A stretch of 64,000 nt of DNA from Congregibacter litoralis KT71 (GTDB lineage: Bacteria; Pseudomonadota; Gammaproteobacteria; Pseudomonadales; Halieaceae): positions 1,487,075 to 1,551,074 of the forward strand of contig NZ_CM002299.1 in the NCBI RefSeq assembly GCF_000153125.2, written 5' to 3'. Shown here in pieces: positions 53,026-62,060 of this stretch. A program made the translations under genes and the position numbers. Numbering within the stretch: the first letter of the stretch is position 1; the number at the start of each line of letters is the position of its first letter. Below the pieces are notes generated by a model. That model had not been told where the DNA came from, ran no database searches, and saw only the letters and a list, made by a program, of their open reading frames with translations.

Positions 53026-55161
53026 ATGAATTCCGTTGAGTTTTTAAGTTTTTCCGCGCGCGCCGTCGTCAGAGTGCTCGCCGTACTAGGGGTGTTGTAT
53101 GTGACGCCCGGTCTTGCTGGCGAGCGCCTGCCGGTAAAAGTGGTGGTGCTCAGCATGTTTGAAAATGGCGAGCCCACCGGGGATAAGCCGGGGGAATTAC
53201 AGCTGTGGTTGGAGCGTAACCCGGGTTTGCGGGAAATGCCTTTTGCCCTCGGGGAGTACTCACTGTACTACGACGACAAAGGCCTGCTTGTGGCCTGCCT
53301 CGGCGGTGGGATACCCAACGCCACGGCGTCAACCATGGCTCTGGGTCTTGACGAACGTTTTGATCTTACGAAGGCCTACTGGCTCATCGCCGGCATCGCC
53401 GGGGGCGACCCGGAGGATCTTTCCCTGGGCTCCGCCGCCTGGGCCAATGCGGTGGTCGATGGCGATCTGGTATATGAGATTGATGCCCGGGAGATTCCCG
53501 AGGACTGGCCCTACGGTTTTATTCCCCTCGGGGCGTCAAAACCTGCGGATGGCCCCCAGGATGTTTCTACCGGCTGGACTCTCGATACCATCAGTTTTGC
53601 CCTCGACAGCGGTCTCAGCGAATGGGCGTACCAGTTGACGCGTAACACGCCGCTCATGGACACGGAGGCGATGCAGGCCTTTCGCAAAGAGTTCACTAAC
53701 TATCCTCTGGCGCAGCGTCCCCCGTTTGTGACCCGGGGAGACACGCTTTCGGCGAGCACCTACTGGCACGGTGAGAAACTCAATGAATGGGCAAACGACT
53801 GGCTGAAGGTCTACGCGGGTGAGTCGGCAGAATTCATGACTTCGAATATGGAGGATTCCGGGACATTGACGGCGCTTCACCGTCTCGGACGCATCGATCG
53901 CGTGGATCCCCGGCGGGTACTGATCCTGCGTACGGCGAGTAATTACACCATGCCACCCAGGGGCAGGAGCGCGGCCTGGAGCACCACGGCGGATTATCCC
54001 GACGGTGGTCTGGGTGCTCTGGAAACTGCCCAGCGCGTGGGACAACCCGTGGTGGACGCTCTTCTTGGGGGCTGGGACGTGTACGAAGATCAGCTGCCAT
54101 CTGCCCCGGCCCGTATTCCCGTGGTGTTCGATACGGACATGGCGATTGATGACTGGGCGGCGCTGCTGTTCCTGGCACGGCATCCGGGGGTTGAGCTTCT
54201 GGCGGTGACCGTTGCCGCCAGTGGTGAAGCCCATTGCGAACCGGGCACCCGTAATGCTCTCGCGCTCCTGGACCTCGTTAACCCCCACAACGCGATACCT
54301 GTGTCCTGTGGCGACGCCTATCCTCTGGACGGCTATTTCGTGTTTCCCGTGCCCTGGCAAAAGGATATGGATACGCTGTCGGGGGTTCCCATTACGCCCA
54401 GCCTGCGCGAGCCCGATGGGCGTCATGCGGTTGAGCTCCTGCATGATGTCCATGCGGCGGCCGATAAGCCTGTGACTGTTCTGGCGACGGGGCCCCTGAC
54501 CAATATTGCCCAGTGGCTGGAACGGTACCCCGAAGACCCGGCCAAGACCGAACGCCTCGTGATCATGGGCGGGGCCCTGGATGCGCCGGGCAATATCATC
54601 GTGCCGGGTTTTACCGACGATAATCCCAACACTCGGGCCGAGTGGAACATCTATGTCGATGCACTTGCCGCCGACAAGGTGCTGCGCTCGGACCTGGCGA
54701 TGGAGTTGGTGGGACTGGATGTGACCAATCACGTGAAGGTCACGCCGGCGTTTGCCGCCGCGTTTAAAACCCGCGTGGACAATCCGGCTGCCGCTTTTTG
54801 GGATGCGGTGCTTGATGCCAACACCTGGTTTATTGATTCTGGCGAGTACTATTTCTGGGATGTGCTCGCGGCCCTGGCGGTGATTGATCGCGAGCGTTTC
54901 TGTGACGGTGAAATGCTGGCCCTGGGCGCGACGTATGAGGAGACGGAGGAACCCTGGTGGGCGACCTCGGATAAATCCATGCCGGATAGCAATTGGCAGG
55001 GTGCGCCGCGACGCCATTTTGCAGCGGAAACCGCCGGCGTCATCGAGCGGCGGGAGGGCGCAAAAAATACGCTCTTTTGCAGAGATACCGATCCCGAGGC
55101 CGCTTTCCGGCTTTTCATCGATACCTTAACGGCCAGGCCCCTGAGCAGTGGAGATAAGTAA
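53026..55161 (+). CDS. Exported fusion of NUP domain and nucleoside hydrolase
   Basis: A 711-residue two-domain protein. The signal peptide ends near TPGLAG. Residues about 35-355 are a NUP domain similar to the preceding lipoprotein (VKVVVLSMFENGEPTGDKPGELQLW, YWLIAGIAGGDPEDLSLGSAAWAN, NYPLAQRPPFV). Residues about 363-700 are an inosine-uridine nucleoside hydrolase: calcium site PVVFDTDMAIDDWAALL, then ATGPLTNIAQWLERYP, NPNTRAEWNIYVD and LVGLDVTNHVKVT. The Asp ligands are kept; DTDPGxDD reads DTDMAIDD, and the residue after DVT, often His, is Asn. It would release free purine base and ribose in the periplasm. It is followed directly by an adenine-deaminase-like gene. Confidence 0.9.
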   Translation: MNSVEFLSFSARAVVRVLAVLGVLYVTPGLAGERLPVKVVVLSMFENGEPTGDKPGELQLWLERNPGLREMPFALGEYSLYYDDKGLLVACLGGGIPNATASTMALGLDERFDLTKAYWLIAGIAGGDPEDLSLGSAAWANAVVDGDLVYEIDAREIPEDWPYGFIPLGASKPADGPQDVSTGWTLDTISFALDSGLSEWAYQLTRNTPLMDTEAMQAFRKEFTNYPLAQRPPFVTRGDTLSASTYWHGEKLNEWANDWLKVYAGESAEFMTSNMEDSGTLTALHRLGRIDRVDPRRVLILRTASNYTMPPRGRSAAWSTTADYPDGGLGALETAQRVGQPVVDALLGGWDVYEDQLPSAPARIPVVFDTDMAIDDWAALLFLARHPGVELLAVTVAASGEAHCEPGTRNALALLDLVNPHNAIPVSCGDAYPLDGYFVFPVPWQKDMDTLSGVPITPSLREPDGRHAVELLHDVHAAADKPVTVLATGPLTNIAQWLERYPEDPAKTERLVIMGGALDAPGNIIVPGFTDDNPNTRAEWNIYVDALAADKVLRSDLAMELVGLDVTNHVKVTPAFAAAFKTRVDNPAAAFWDAVLDANTWFIDSGEYYFWDVLAALAVIDRERFCDGEMLALGATYEETEEPWWATSDKSMPDSNWQGAPRRHFAAETAGVIERREGAKNTLFCRDTDPEAAFRLFIDTLTARPLSSGDK

Positions 55162-56202
55162 GTGAGTAACGTGACAAACGATAGCTATGGCCCCGTCACC
55201 CGGTGGCTGGCTGCAATGCCCAAGGCAGAGCTGCATCTGCACATTGATGGCAGTCTGCGCGCTCCGCGTCTTCTGCAGCTTGCGGCCAAGCACGGCGTGT
55301 CCCTGCCATACGCTTCCGTGGAGGAGGTGGAGGCGGCGTACAACTTCAGCGATCTTCAGAGTTTCCTGGATCTTTACTATCTGGGGGCATCGGTACTCCG
55401 TGACGCCGAGGATTTTTATTTTCTGATGCAGGACTACCTCGAGGTCTGCCGTGTCCAGAACATCGTGCACTGCGAAATTATGGTTGAGCCCCAAACTTAC
55501 CTACCCCAGGGCGTGGAGCTGTCCGTGGTGCTTGAGGGCTTTGATAAAGCCATTGCTGAGGCGAAAAGCGGCTGGGGGCAATCCGTGGGTCTCATTCTGA
55601 GTTTTCTGCGTCACCTGCCCGAGGCTGACGCCCTCGCTATGTTGGAAGCGGCGGATCCCTATCGGGAACACTTTTGCGCCATCGGTCTGGCAAGCGCCGA
55701 GCGAGACTTTCCCCCGGCAAATTTCCAAACCCTGTACCGCGAGGCAAAAAAACGCGGTTATGAACTCACGGCTCATGCGGGGGAGGAGGGGCCTGCAAGC
55801 TTTATCCGGGACGCCCTGCAACTTCTCAAGGTGACGCGCATCGACCATGGTGTGCGGGCCGTAGACGATGCCGATCTCCTCCAGCAGCTGGCGGCGGATC
55901 GCGTGCCCCTCACCGTCTGCCCTCTGTCCAATGTGCGTCTCTGTGTTTACGACAGCCTCTCGGAGCACCGAATTTTTGATTTACTGGAACAAGGCCTGTG
56001 CATCACAGTGAATTCCGACGACCCCGCTTACTTCGGTGGTGATTTGCTGGAGAATTTCGCCGCCCTTGAATCGGAGCTCGACATGAGCCGCGAGCAGGCT
56101 GTGATGCTCGTGCGCAACGGCTTCGAAGCGGCATTTCTCCCCAGCGACGCAAAACTGGCCCTCGACGAACAACTTAAGGACTATCTTGCGCGCCACCCCT
56201 GA
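55162..56202 (+). CDS. Adenine deaminase-like protein (Pa0148 type)
   Basis: A 346-residue cytoplasmic member of the adenosine deaminase family. The complete set of catalytic motifs is present: AELHLHIDGSLRAP, TAHAGEEGPASFIRDALQLL, TRIDHGVRAVDD, CPLSNVRLCVYD and NSDDPAYFGGD. The HAGEEGP motif and the NSDDPAYFGG ending resemble bacterial enzymes shown to deaminate adenine (such as P. aeruginosa Pa0148, from memory), which fits a nucleoside hydrolase upstream that frees adenine. The GTG start directly follows the stop of the fusion gene, with GGAG at proper distance. It overlaps the MFS gene by 17 bp. Confidence 0.87.
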   Translation: MSNVTNDSYGPVTRWLAAMPKAELHLHIDGSLRAPRLLQLAAKHGVSLPYASVEEVEAAYNFSDLQSFLDLYYLGASVLRDAEDFYFLMQDYLEVCRVQNIVHCEIMVEPQTYLPQGVELSVVLEGFDKAIAEAKSGWGQSVGLILSFLRHLPEADALAMLEAADPYREHFCAIGLASAERDFPPANFQTLYREAKKRGYELTAHAGEEGPASFIRDALQLLKVTRIDHGVRAVDDADLLQQLAADRVPLTVCPLSNVRLCVYDSLSEHRIFDLLEQGLCITVNSDDPAYFGGDLLENFAALESELDMSREQAVMLVRNGFEAAFLPSDAKLALDEQLKDYLARHP

Positions 56203-57376
56203 GTCCCGAAGTTTCAGAGCTGTCGGTGTCGCAGGTCTCCTGGTCTGCTGCACGGTGCTGGGTTTGGCGGGCACGGATCTGGTGCTGCCCGCGGTGCCGG
56301 GTCTCCCGGACTATCTGGGCGGGAGCATAGCTCAGGCGCAGTTTGTGCTGGCGACCTTCGCGGCGGGGACCGGTATCGGTCTCCTGCTCTTTGGTGAGCT
56401 GGGATCTTTTCTTGATCACCGCAAAATGCTCGTAAGCTCTTTGCTGGCCTATGGGTTCTTGTCCGGCGCCGCGGCTATGGCACCGAACCTTGAACTGCTC
56501 ATTGCCCTGCGCTTTTTGCAGGGGGTGGCAGCGTCCTGCGCCGCGGTTGTGACACCGGGGATGGTCAGGGCGCTGTTTGATGAGCAGGGCGCTCTCCGGG
56601 CCCTGGGCGCGCTGGGCAGCATCGAGTCTCTGGCACCGGCTATCGCACCAATTATCGGGGTGTGGTTGCTCAGTGCCTATGGATGGTCTGCATCCTTCTG
56701 GGTGACCGCAATGCTTGCGGTGGGTCTCAGTGTGCTGGTGGCCGTATCAGGGCGCTACGTTCCCGCCGTATCTGGCAACCCTTCGCGACTGGGTTACTGG
56801 TTACTTGTGCGCAATGCCGTGTTCCAGCGCTACGCCCTGAGTCAGGGCTTGAGTCTGGGTTCGCTCCTCGCCTTTGTGTTTGCCATGCCCACGGTTTACG
56901 TCGTTGCCTTCGGGGGTGAAATACAGCAGTTCATTGTGATGCAGCTTCTGGGTATCTCGACCTACATTGTCGCTGCGAATCTCTCCAGTCGTCTCGTGCG
57001 GCGTTTTGGTGCCGAGCGGACGATCTACGGCGGCAGCATCCTCGCCTTTGGAGGCAGTATCCTGATGCTTGCCTATGGGCTTTTGGGAGGACGGGAGCCC
57101 TGGGTGATCTGGGCGCTGTTTCTGCCCTTCAATATGGGTTTCGGTTTTCGGGGGCCGCCCGGTTTTTATCGATCCCTCCAGGCATCTGATGGTGATGACG
57201 CCCGCGCATCAGCCCTGGTGATCCTTTATGTCATGTTGATTACCGCCGCTGCCACGGCCCTGATCTCTCCCTTCGTGGCCAGTGGTCTGTGGCCCGCGGC
57301 ATTGGCCGCCTGCCTGCTCGGCGCCTTATCTCTCGTGATACTGCCGTTGCTGCCAGCCCTGCCCGAGGACACATAG
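56186..57376 (+). CDS. MFS transporter, Bcr/CflA type
   Basis: A 396-residue major facilitator with 12 helices, related to the Bcr/CflA drug-efflux group (VLGLAGTDLVLPAVPGLPDYLGGS, FLQGVAASCAAVVTPGMVRALF). The TTG start at 56186 lies inside the adenine deaminase gene, five bases after AAGGA, so translation is coupled. As the last gene of the purine operon it may import or export a purine base or nucleoside, as related MFS proteins such as NepI do; the substrate is not proven. It converges with the DUF547 gene 24 bp away. Confidence 0.85.
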   Translation: MRATPESRSFRAVGVAGLLVCCTVLGLAGTDLVLPAVPGLPDYLGGSIAQAQFVLATFAAGTGIGLLLFGELGSFLDHRKMLVSSLLAYGFLSGAAAMAPNLELLIALRFLQGVAASCAAVVTPGMVRALFDEQGALRALGALGSIESLAPAIAPIIGVWLLSAYGWSASFWVTAMLAVGLSVLVAVSGRYVPAVSGNPSRLGYWLLVRNAVFQRYALSQGLSLGSLLAFVFAMPTVYVVAFGGEIQQFIVMQLLGISTYIVAANLSSRLVRRFGAERTIYGGSILAFGGSILMLAYGLLGGREPWVIWALFLPFNMGFGFRGPPGFYRSLQASDGDDARASALVILYVMLITAAATALISPFVASGLWPAALAACLLGALSLVILPLLPALPEDT

Positions 57377-57400
57377 CAGCCGGCGAAGGAAACGTAGAAG

Positions 57401-58318
57401 TCAGGGCGTTTGGTTTAGCCGCCAATCATAGGCGAGAAACTCGATATCGATGTCGCCCTTTTCAAGCTGTACCAGCTGTTGAGAACTGAGATTCAGAGCG
57501 CCCGCGTAGCGTGCGAGAAACAGTTCAAGGCTCTCAGCGCCACGCCAACCCTGCTCAAAATCGTCGCGGTACCATTTGAATATCGATGAGATCTCAAGCT
57601 CGTCACCGCGGAGGCGGTTGCGGCTGGGATCGCCAAGAAAGCTGCGGGTTTGTTCCTCGAGTTGGCTGTCCAACACCTCTCCACGATAAGCCTCCCTACG
57701 CAGGGCAGGGCAGCCGATACTCGCGCAATTCACTGCAAAGTGAATACGGGGATCGTCGAAACGACCGGGCTCCCGGATCATGCCGTGCTCAATATCATCC
57801 AGGCTCACGATGCCGCCAAGGAGGGGGATAAACGATTTCTTCCAGGGAGAGAGGAGCAGGCTTCCCAGGTCTCGAATAGAGTCGACACCCGGCCAGTTGT
57901 TGAGGATCAGTTTTACGGTCCAGGCATTGTAGGCGTTGATGAGAAAGGCCAGCTGCCTGTGGTCGTTTAGGCCCAGGAGTTCATCCTTGCTGACAGCCTT
58001 GAGGGCATGGAGATAGCCGTCGAGCGCGCTCTCTTTTGAAGCGAAACAGTCGTAGTTGACAGCGGTGCTGTAACCGTCCTCTGTGTCCTCTACACAGCTC
58101 TGAAGGAGCGTGTTCCAGCTTGCGTGAAGGACATCGTCAGGGGCTTCTGCCCTCGAGGGCGTAGGGATAAGCATGAGACTGCATAGGAATCCGGCTACCA
58201 CAGCGCTCAAAGCACCTGCGGAGCGCCTTCTGTATTTAGCGTGGCGTCTTGCGTTTTGAATGGAAGCTGCTTCGGCAGTTTCCCGGGGCGCTACACCCTC
58301 GTTGTTTTTTGTCGTCAT
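57401..58318 (-). CDS. Exported DUF547 protein
   Basis: A 305-residue protein with a signal or anchor near residues 32-52 (SAGALSAVVAGFLCSLMLIPTPSRA) and a DUF547 domain (NAYNAWTVKLILNNWPGVDSIRDLG, GGIVSLDDIEHGMIREPGRFDDPRIHFAVNCASIGCPALR, FLGDPSRN). DUF547 is related to transglutaminase/NlpC-type folds, with a Cys in NCASIGCP; its reaction is unknown. ATG 58318 overlaps the stop of the YeeE-rhodanese gene (TGATG), so it belongs to the sulfur redox operon. An ATG three codons earlier is possible. Confidence 0.85.
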   Translation of the reverse strand: MTTKNNEGVAPRETAEAASIQNARRHAKYRRRSAGALSAVVAGFLCSLMLIPTPSRAEAPDDVLHASWNTLLQSCVEDTEDGYSTAVNYDCFASKESALDGYLHALKAVSKDELLGLNDHRQLAFLINAYNAWTVKLILNNWPGVDSIRDLGSLLLSPWKKSFIPLLGGIVSLDDIEHGMIREPGRFDDPRIHFAVNCASIGCPALRREAYRGEVLDSQLEEQTRSFLGDPSRNRLRGDELEISSIFKWYRDDFEQGWRGAESLELFLARYAGALNLSSQQLVQLEKGDIDIEFLAYDWRLNQTP

Positions 58319-59511
58319 CAACCACATCCACCACCACTCGGTGCTCGTTTGATCTCCATTTCCACTTTTGGTTCAAAACTACCCTCAAAGAGCCGAGGAT
58401 TAGGGTCTGACGCGGGGTGACGATCACCGAGGGCCAGCCGTGGCGCTACCGGCGGCGCCGACGGGTTGGTGAAGCGCCTCAACCAGCCCTCGGCACCCCC
58501 ATCGAGAATGTAGAGATTGGGCACACTCTCAGCGCGTAGTGCTCGCCAAGGTTGCTCCATATCGTCACCCGTCCGGCCGATGAGCACAAAAACCGTGTTA
58601 GCTGGCATGGCGATGAGTTCTGCCGCCAATTCAGGGAGGGGGCTGCCCGCCAGATGACGGGCATCGCGGATATGAAATCGGTTGAATTCAAATTCGCCAC
58701 GCAGGTCCAACAGCTGGACCCGGAGGGCGTCATCATGAAGGAGCGAGAGCACTTCCAGAGGATCAACATGCACCTCCCGATGATCCAGGCGTAACTGTTC
58801 TACCGAGGCAATGCGCTCCCAGCGCTCGGCACTGCCGGGCTGACCGTTTAAAGCCACCAGCACAGCGCCCAGGATCAATAGTGCACCAGCACCGTAACGC
58901 CATCTGGGTGCTTGGGCGCGCGGGATCTTGCCGACACGCTCCTCCAGCCATTCCGCGCCGGCGAAAACCCCGATGGCGCCCAGTACGATGACCACCGTGA
59001 GAGTGCCTTCAGTCAGCCCGGTGCTGTCACTGAGAGTGATACGACCTAAAAAACTGCTGTTAAAAAAATGTTCATAAAAGCCGATGGTCTCTCCAAAAAG
59101 CGCTATTCCGAAGAGCGCGCCCAGGACAAAGAAAATGCCGTCGACCTTCAACGTAGCTGCCGCAACCAAAGAAGTCCCGGGGCAGAAACCTCCGATGATG
59201 AATCCGACGCCCATGACGAAACCACCGACGATCCCGGGCCAGATATAGGTGGGTGGCACCCAGAGCAGGTTGTAATCCAGGAGGCCGGCACCGCTGGCTG
59301 CGAACACGAGCGTCATGGCCGTAACGATGGCCGTGAACATAACCTTGAGCACCGTGAGCTCCTGAAAGTAAAACTGCGCTGCCAGTTTTCGCGAGTTCCC
59401 AAAGCCCGATGACTCCAGTACCCAGCCAAAGGCAAAACCGATAACTGCGTAGATAAAAAATGCCTGCCCGGTGCCGAGGCTGGCGATAACATTAAGAGGA
59501 AAATCAGTCAT
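58318..59511 (-). CDS. YeeE/YedE transporter fused to a Cys-less rhodanese domain
   Basis: A 397-residue protein. The first ~210 residues form a YeeE/YedE (thiosulfate channel-like) membrane domain with the conserved GGFVMGVGFIIGGFCPGTSLVAAATLKVDG. Residues about 225-350 are a rhodanese-like domain (VHVDPLEVLSLLHDDALRVQLLDLRGEFEFNRFHIRDARHL). The active-site loop reads FVLIGRTGDDME, with no Cys where the persulfide-forming Cys is expected, so this domain is probably a sensor or docking module. The C-terminus has GGGCG. It probably imports thiosulfate or a related anion. It starts 10 bp after the small YeeE gene. Confidence 0.87.
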   Translation of the reverse strand: MTDFPLNVIASLGTGQAFFIYAVIGFAFGWVLESSGFGNSRKLAAQFYFQELTVLKVMFTAIVTAMTLVFAASGAGLLDYNLLWVPPTYIWPGIVGGFVMGVGFIIGGFCPGTSLVAAATLKVDGIFFVLGALFGIALFGETIGFYEHFFNSSFLGRITLSDSTGLTEGTLTVVIVLGAIGVFAGAEWLEERVGKIPRAQAPRWRYGAGALLILGAVLVALNGQPGSAERWERIASVEQLRLDHREVHVDPLEVLSLLHDDALRVQLLDLRGEFEFNRFHIRDARHLAGSPLPELAAELIAMPANTVFVLIGRTGDDMEQPWRALRAESVPNLYILDGGAEGWLRRFTNPSAPPVAPRLALGDRHPASDPNPRLFEGSFEPKVEMEIKRAPSGGGCG

Positions 59512-59521
59512 GGGCCCAGCC

Positions 59522-60061
59522 TCAATTCCAGGTCTTTCGGAAGCTATAGGCCAGGAGGTAAGCGCCCCCGAACACGCCGATCATCATCAGCCAACTACCC
59601 GTGGACATGACGGCTCCGCCCGACAGTATCTGACCCGAGGTACACCCCCGGGCCAGGCGAGCGCCATAGCCCATAAGGGCGCCACCGATGAAGGCGAGTA
59701 TCCAGCGTGTGCCCTTGCCGATCTGCGGACCTTTGTTGGTTTCCCAGTGGGAACGTCCGGACAGCAGTCCCGAGGCAAAGCCGCCAGCGATGGTTCCGAT
59801 GGTGAGATAGACAATCCAGTTTTTTAAGGGGTTGAGTTCGCCGCCGGCCATTTTTAGCAGGTAGGGGACCTGATCAACGTGCTCAGGCATCAATGCATCC
59901 TGGACCCAGACCAGGAGACGATTCATACCCCCCGAGGCCCCCAGTCCACTGCCCGTGATCAGGTAGGCGATGAACAGCACGACGCCCAACATGATGCCGC
60001 CAAGGTAGGGGTTCCAGTAGGGTTTCCCCGTGCTGGGCGTTACGGGAAATCGTGCGCTCAT
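59522..60061 (-). CDS. YeeE/YedE family membrane protein
   Basis: A 179-residue protein with about five helices, corresponding to half a TsuA/YeeE channel. The key segment is GGALMGYGARLARGCTSGQILSGGAVMSTGSWLMM, whose Cys lies in the position used by thiosulfate carriers. With the second YeeE protein downstream it would form a two-subunit channel. The start overlaps the stop of the cytochrome gene by 4 bp (ATGA), so it is translationally coupled to it. Confidence 0.88.
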   Translation of the reverse strand: MSARFPVTPSTGKPYWNPYLGGIMLGVVLFIAYLITGSGLGASGGMNRLLVWVQDALMPEHVDQVPYLLKMAGGELNPLKNWIVYLTIGTIAGGFASGLLSGRSHWETNKGPQIGKGTRWILAFIGGALMGYGARLARGCTSGQILSGGAVMSTGSWLMMIGVFGGAYLLAYSFRKTWN

Positions 60062-62060
60062 AGCGTGTCGCCTCCTGCGGATTCCTCGACGTCTTCCCAG
60101 CCCTCGAGCATGGCCTGAATGCCAGACAATGGTTTTGGACCGGAGGTCGTCGTCAGGTAAATATGCATGATGAGAAAAGCAGCAAAGAGCCAGGCCATGA
60201 AGCTATGCAAGGGTCCGAGGACTGCCAGTCCACCCAGAGCCGTGGTCTGGGATGGCCAGTGCTGTGCTCCCCACATGAGAATGCCTGTGACAATCTGCGC
60301 CGGCAGCAGGGTATTGAGCAAGCCAAAGTAGGTGATCTGCTGTAAAGGATTCAGCTTATGCTGAGCATCTTTTGCGAAGGGATGAGGGTCGCCGCGGAAA
60401 ATGCCCCGGGTGTAGTAGCGCGCCTGAAGAAACATGCGACCGAAGAGATCGCTGGTGCCCGGTAGATATTGCCGTACTTCGCCACTGGCGAGGTGGTAAA
60501 AAGCGGCGAGGATCGCGTTAACAAGCAGGATCAGTCCGACGAGATTGTGCAGGGCAACCATGTAAGCGAAGTTCAGGAAACCGAAGAGATAGGGCTTGTG
60601 GATTGCGGCTCCGGTAACCAGGAGAATGAGAATCGCCGTGGCTTGAAGCCAGTGCCAGAATCGCTCATAGACACCGTACATGTAGACGCGCTTCCGGGCT
60701 TCTCCGGTCACGCCTCGCCGCCGGGAAGCCAGAAACCTTGCAACGCCGTGGAGAAGTACCGCGGCAAGCGTGCCTGCAGCGATAAGCATCCCTATGCGGT
60801 CTGCCCAGGCAAGCTGCTTAGCACCGAGCATGTAGCGTGAGGCGCTTTCGGGATGGCTTCGCGCCTGGAGCTCTCCGCCCACGTGCTCGAAGGCGGGGGC
60901 GGCGACCTCCGCAGGTGCAACGAAGACAGGCGGGTCTGACGTTGGGGATTCCCCCAGGCTAAGCAGGCTCTCCGTGAGGCCCTCGGGCCAGTGGCAGGTC
61001 GCGCAATCGCGGTGGGCGGCGTCACGAACAACGCCATGGTTCTGAGGTACCGCGAGAACGCTTGTTTTTTGCTCGGAGGATTCCTCGAAGTTCACAGCAA
61101 TCAGGTTAAAGGGTGCCAGTTTGTCTCCCTTGGCTAGCAATACCGGTGTGAACCCCCGCACCAGGCCCTGCTCATCGCGCCCTCGGAATGTTGCGTAGGC
61201 GCTGTCAAGATCAATGCTTTCCAAAGCAGCCCCAAATAGTTCCGGGATGTGGCAACTCTCGCAGGCGAGAGCCGACATGTGTCGCTGGGTAAAGGGTAGC
61301 CAGCTGTGGCCGGCGCCACTGCGATGGCAGTCATCACACTGCAAAGTGGTGCTCAGGGAATGATCAGGGTCATGGAGGTAGCCACGAATGGAAACATCTC
61401 TCGGGTCCTGTTTCAGGTGAGTCTCCTTCAACGCTGCTCCCACGGTCCTGATGCCCGGGCGGTTGCCAGCCCGGTGGCAATCGCTGCAAACCATGCCCCG
61501 GGCGAGATGGATGTCGAAGGGGTCGCTCCGCGCCGCCTTGTCAGTGACGTTTATTGCACTCGCGTTTATGCCTTGTCCGCTGAAGAGTGCGCCGCTGAAG
61601 TTCGCGCTGTCCGCAGGGGCAAATGTCTCCCCCGGAGCGAATTCCTGCCGATTGTGGAGAACGATTTCTCCGTGGCAGTCGCTACAGGCCTCGGGGTTCC
61701 GCCCGGATTGAATGCCTGCTCCGTTGATCAGCCCCCCGTCACCGAGGCTCAACGTGCCTCCATGGCACTGCGTGCAGCTGCTGGTGAGATCCCGCCGCAG
61801 TGTTTGTTGTCCGATGCGATGGCGAAGAACAGTTTCTCTGGTGAGCGTTCTGGGACTCTGGCGGTGAGCAAGGGAAAGACTGTCTGCAATGCTTGCGCTG
61901 TCGTGACAGTTGTCACAGCTTTTCAGTTCTGACGCCTTTGACAGATCAGTGACCACCTGGCCCTGCGCGTCGCGCAGAGGGAAGTCGGGGTGTATCGAAT
62001 CGAATTTGCGCTTACTGTCGTTGCGAGTAGCAGCAGGGTAGCAAAGGCGGCTTGTTTCAT
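60058..62060 (-). CDS. Heptaheme cytochrome c / cytochrome b561-type protein, frameshifted
   Basis: The main frame has seven CxxCH heme motifs (CDNCH, CTQCH, CSDCH twice, CDDCH, CESCH, CATCH) in a periplasmic part, then a four-helix cytochrome b domain with His ligands in YERFWHWLQ, ALHNLVG, LGPLHSF and LIMHIYL. It would carry electrons between the quinone pool and the octaheme partner. The natural start is ATG 62060, which overlaps the upstream stop (ATGA) and encodes the signal peptide MKQAAFATLLLLATTVSA, but this lies in another frame. One missing base, probably in the AAA run at 62005-62007, would explain it. The uninterrupted frame without a signal peptide extends from 62313. It is either a pseudogene or a sequence error. 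Confidence 0.8.
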
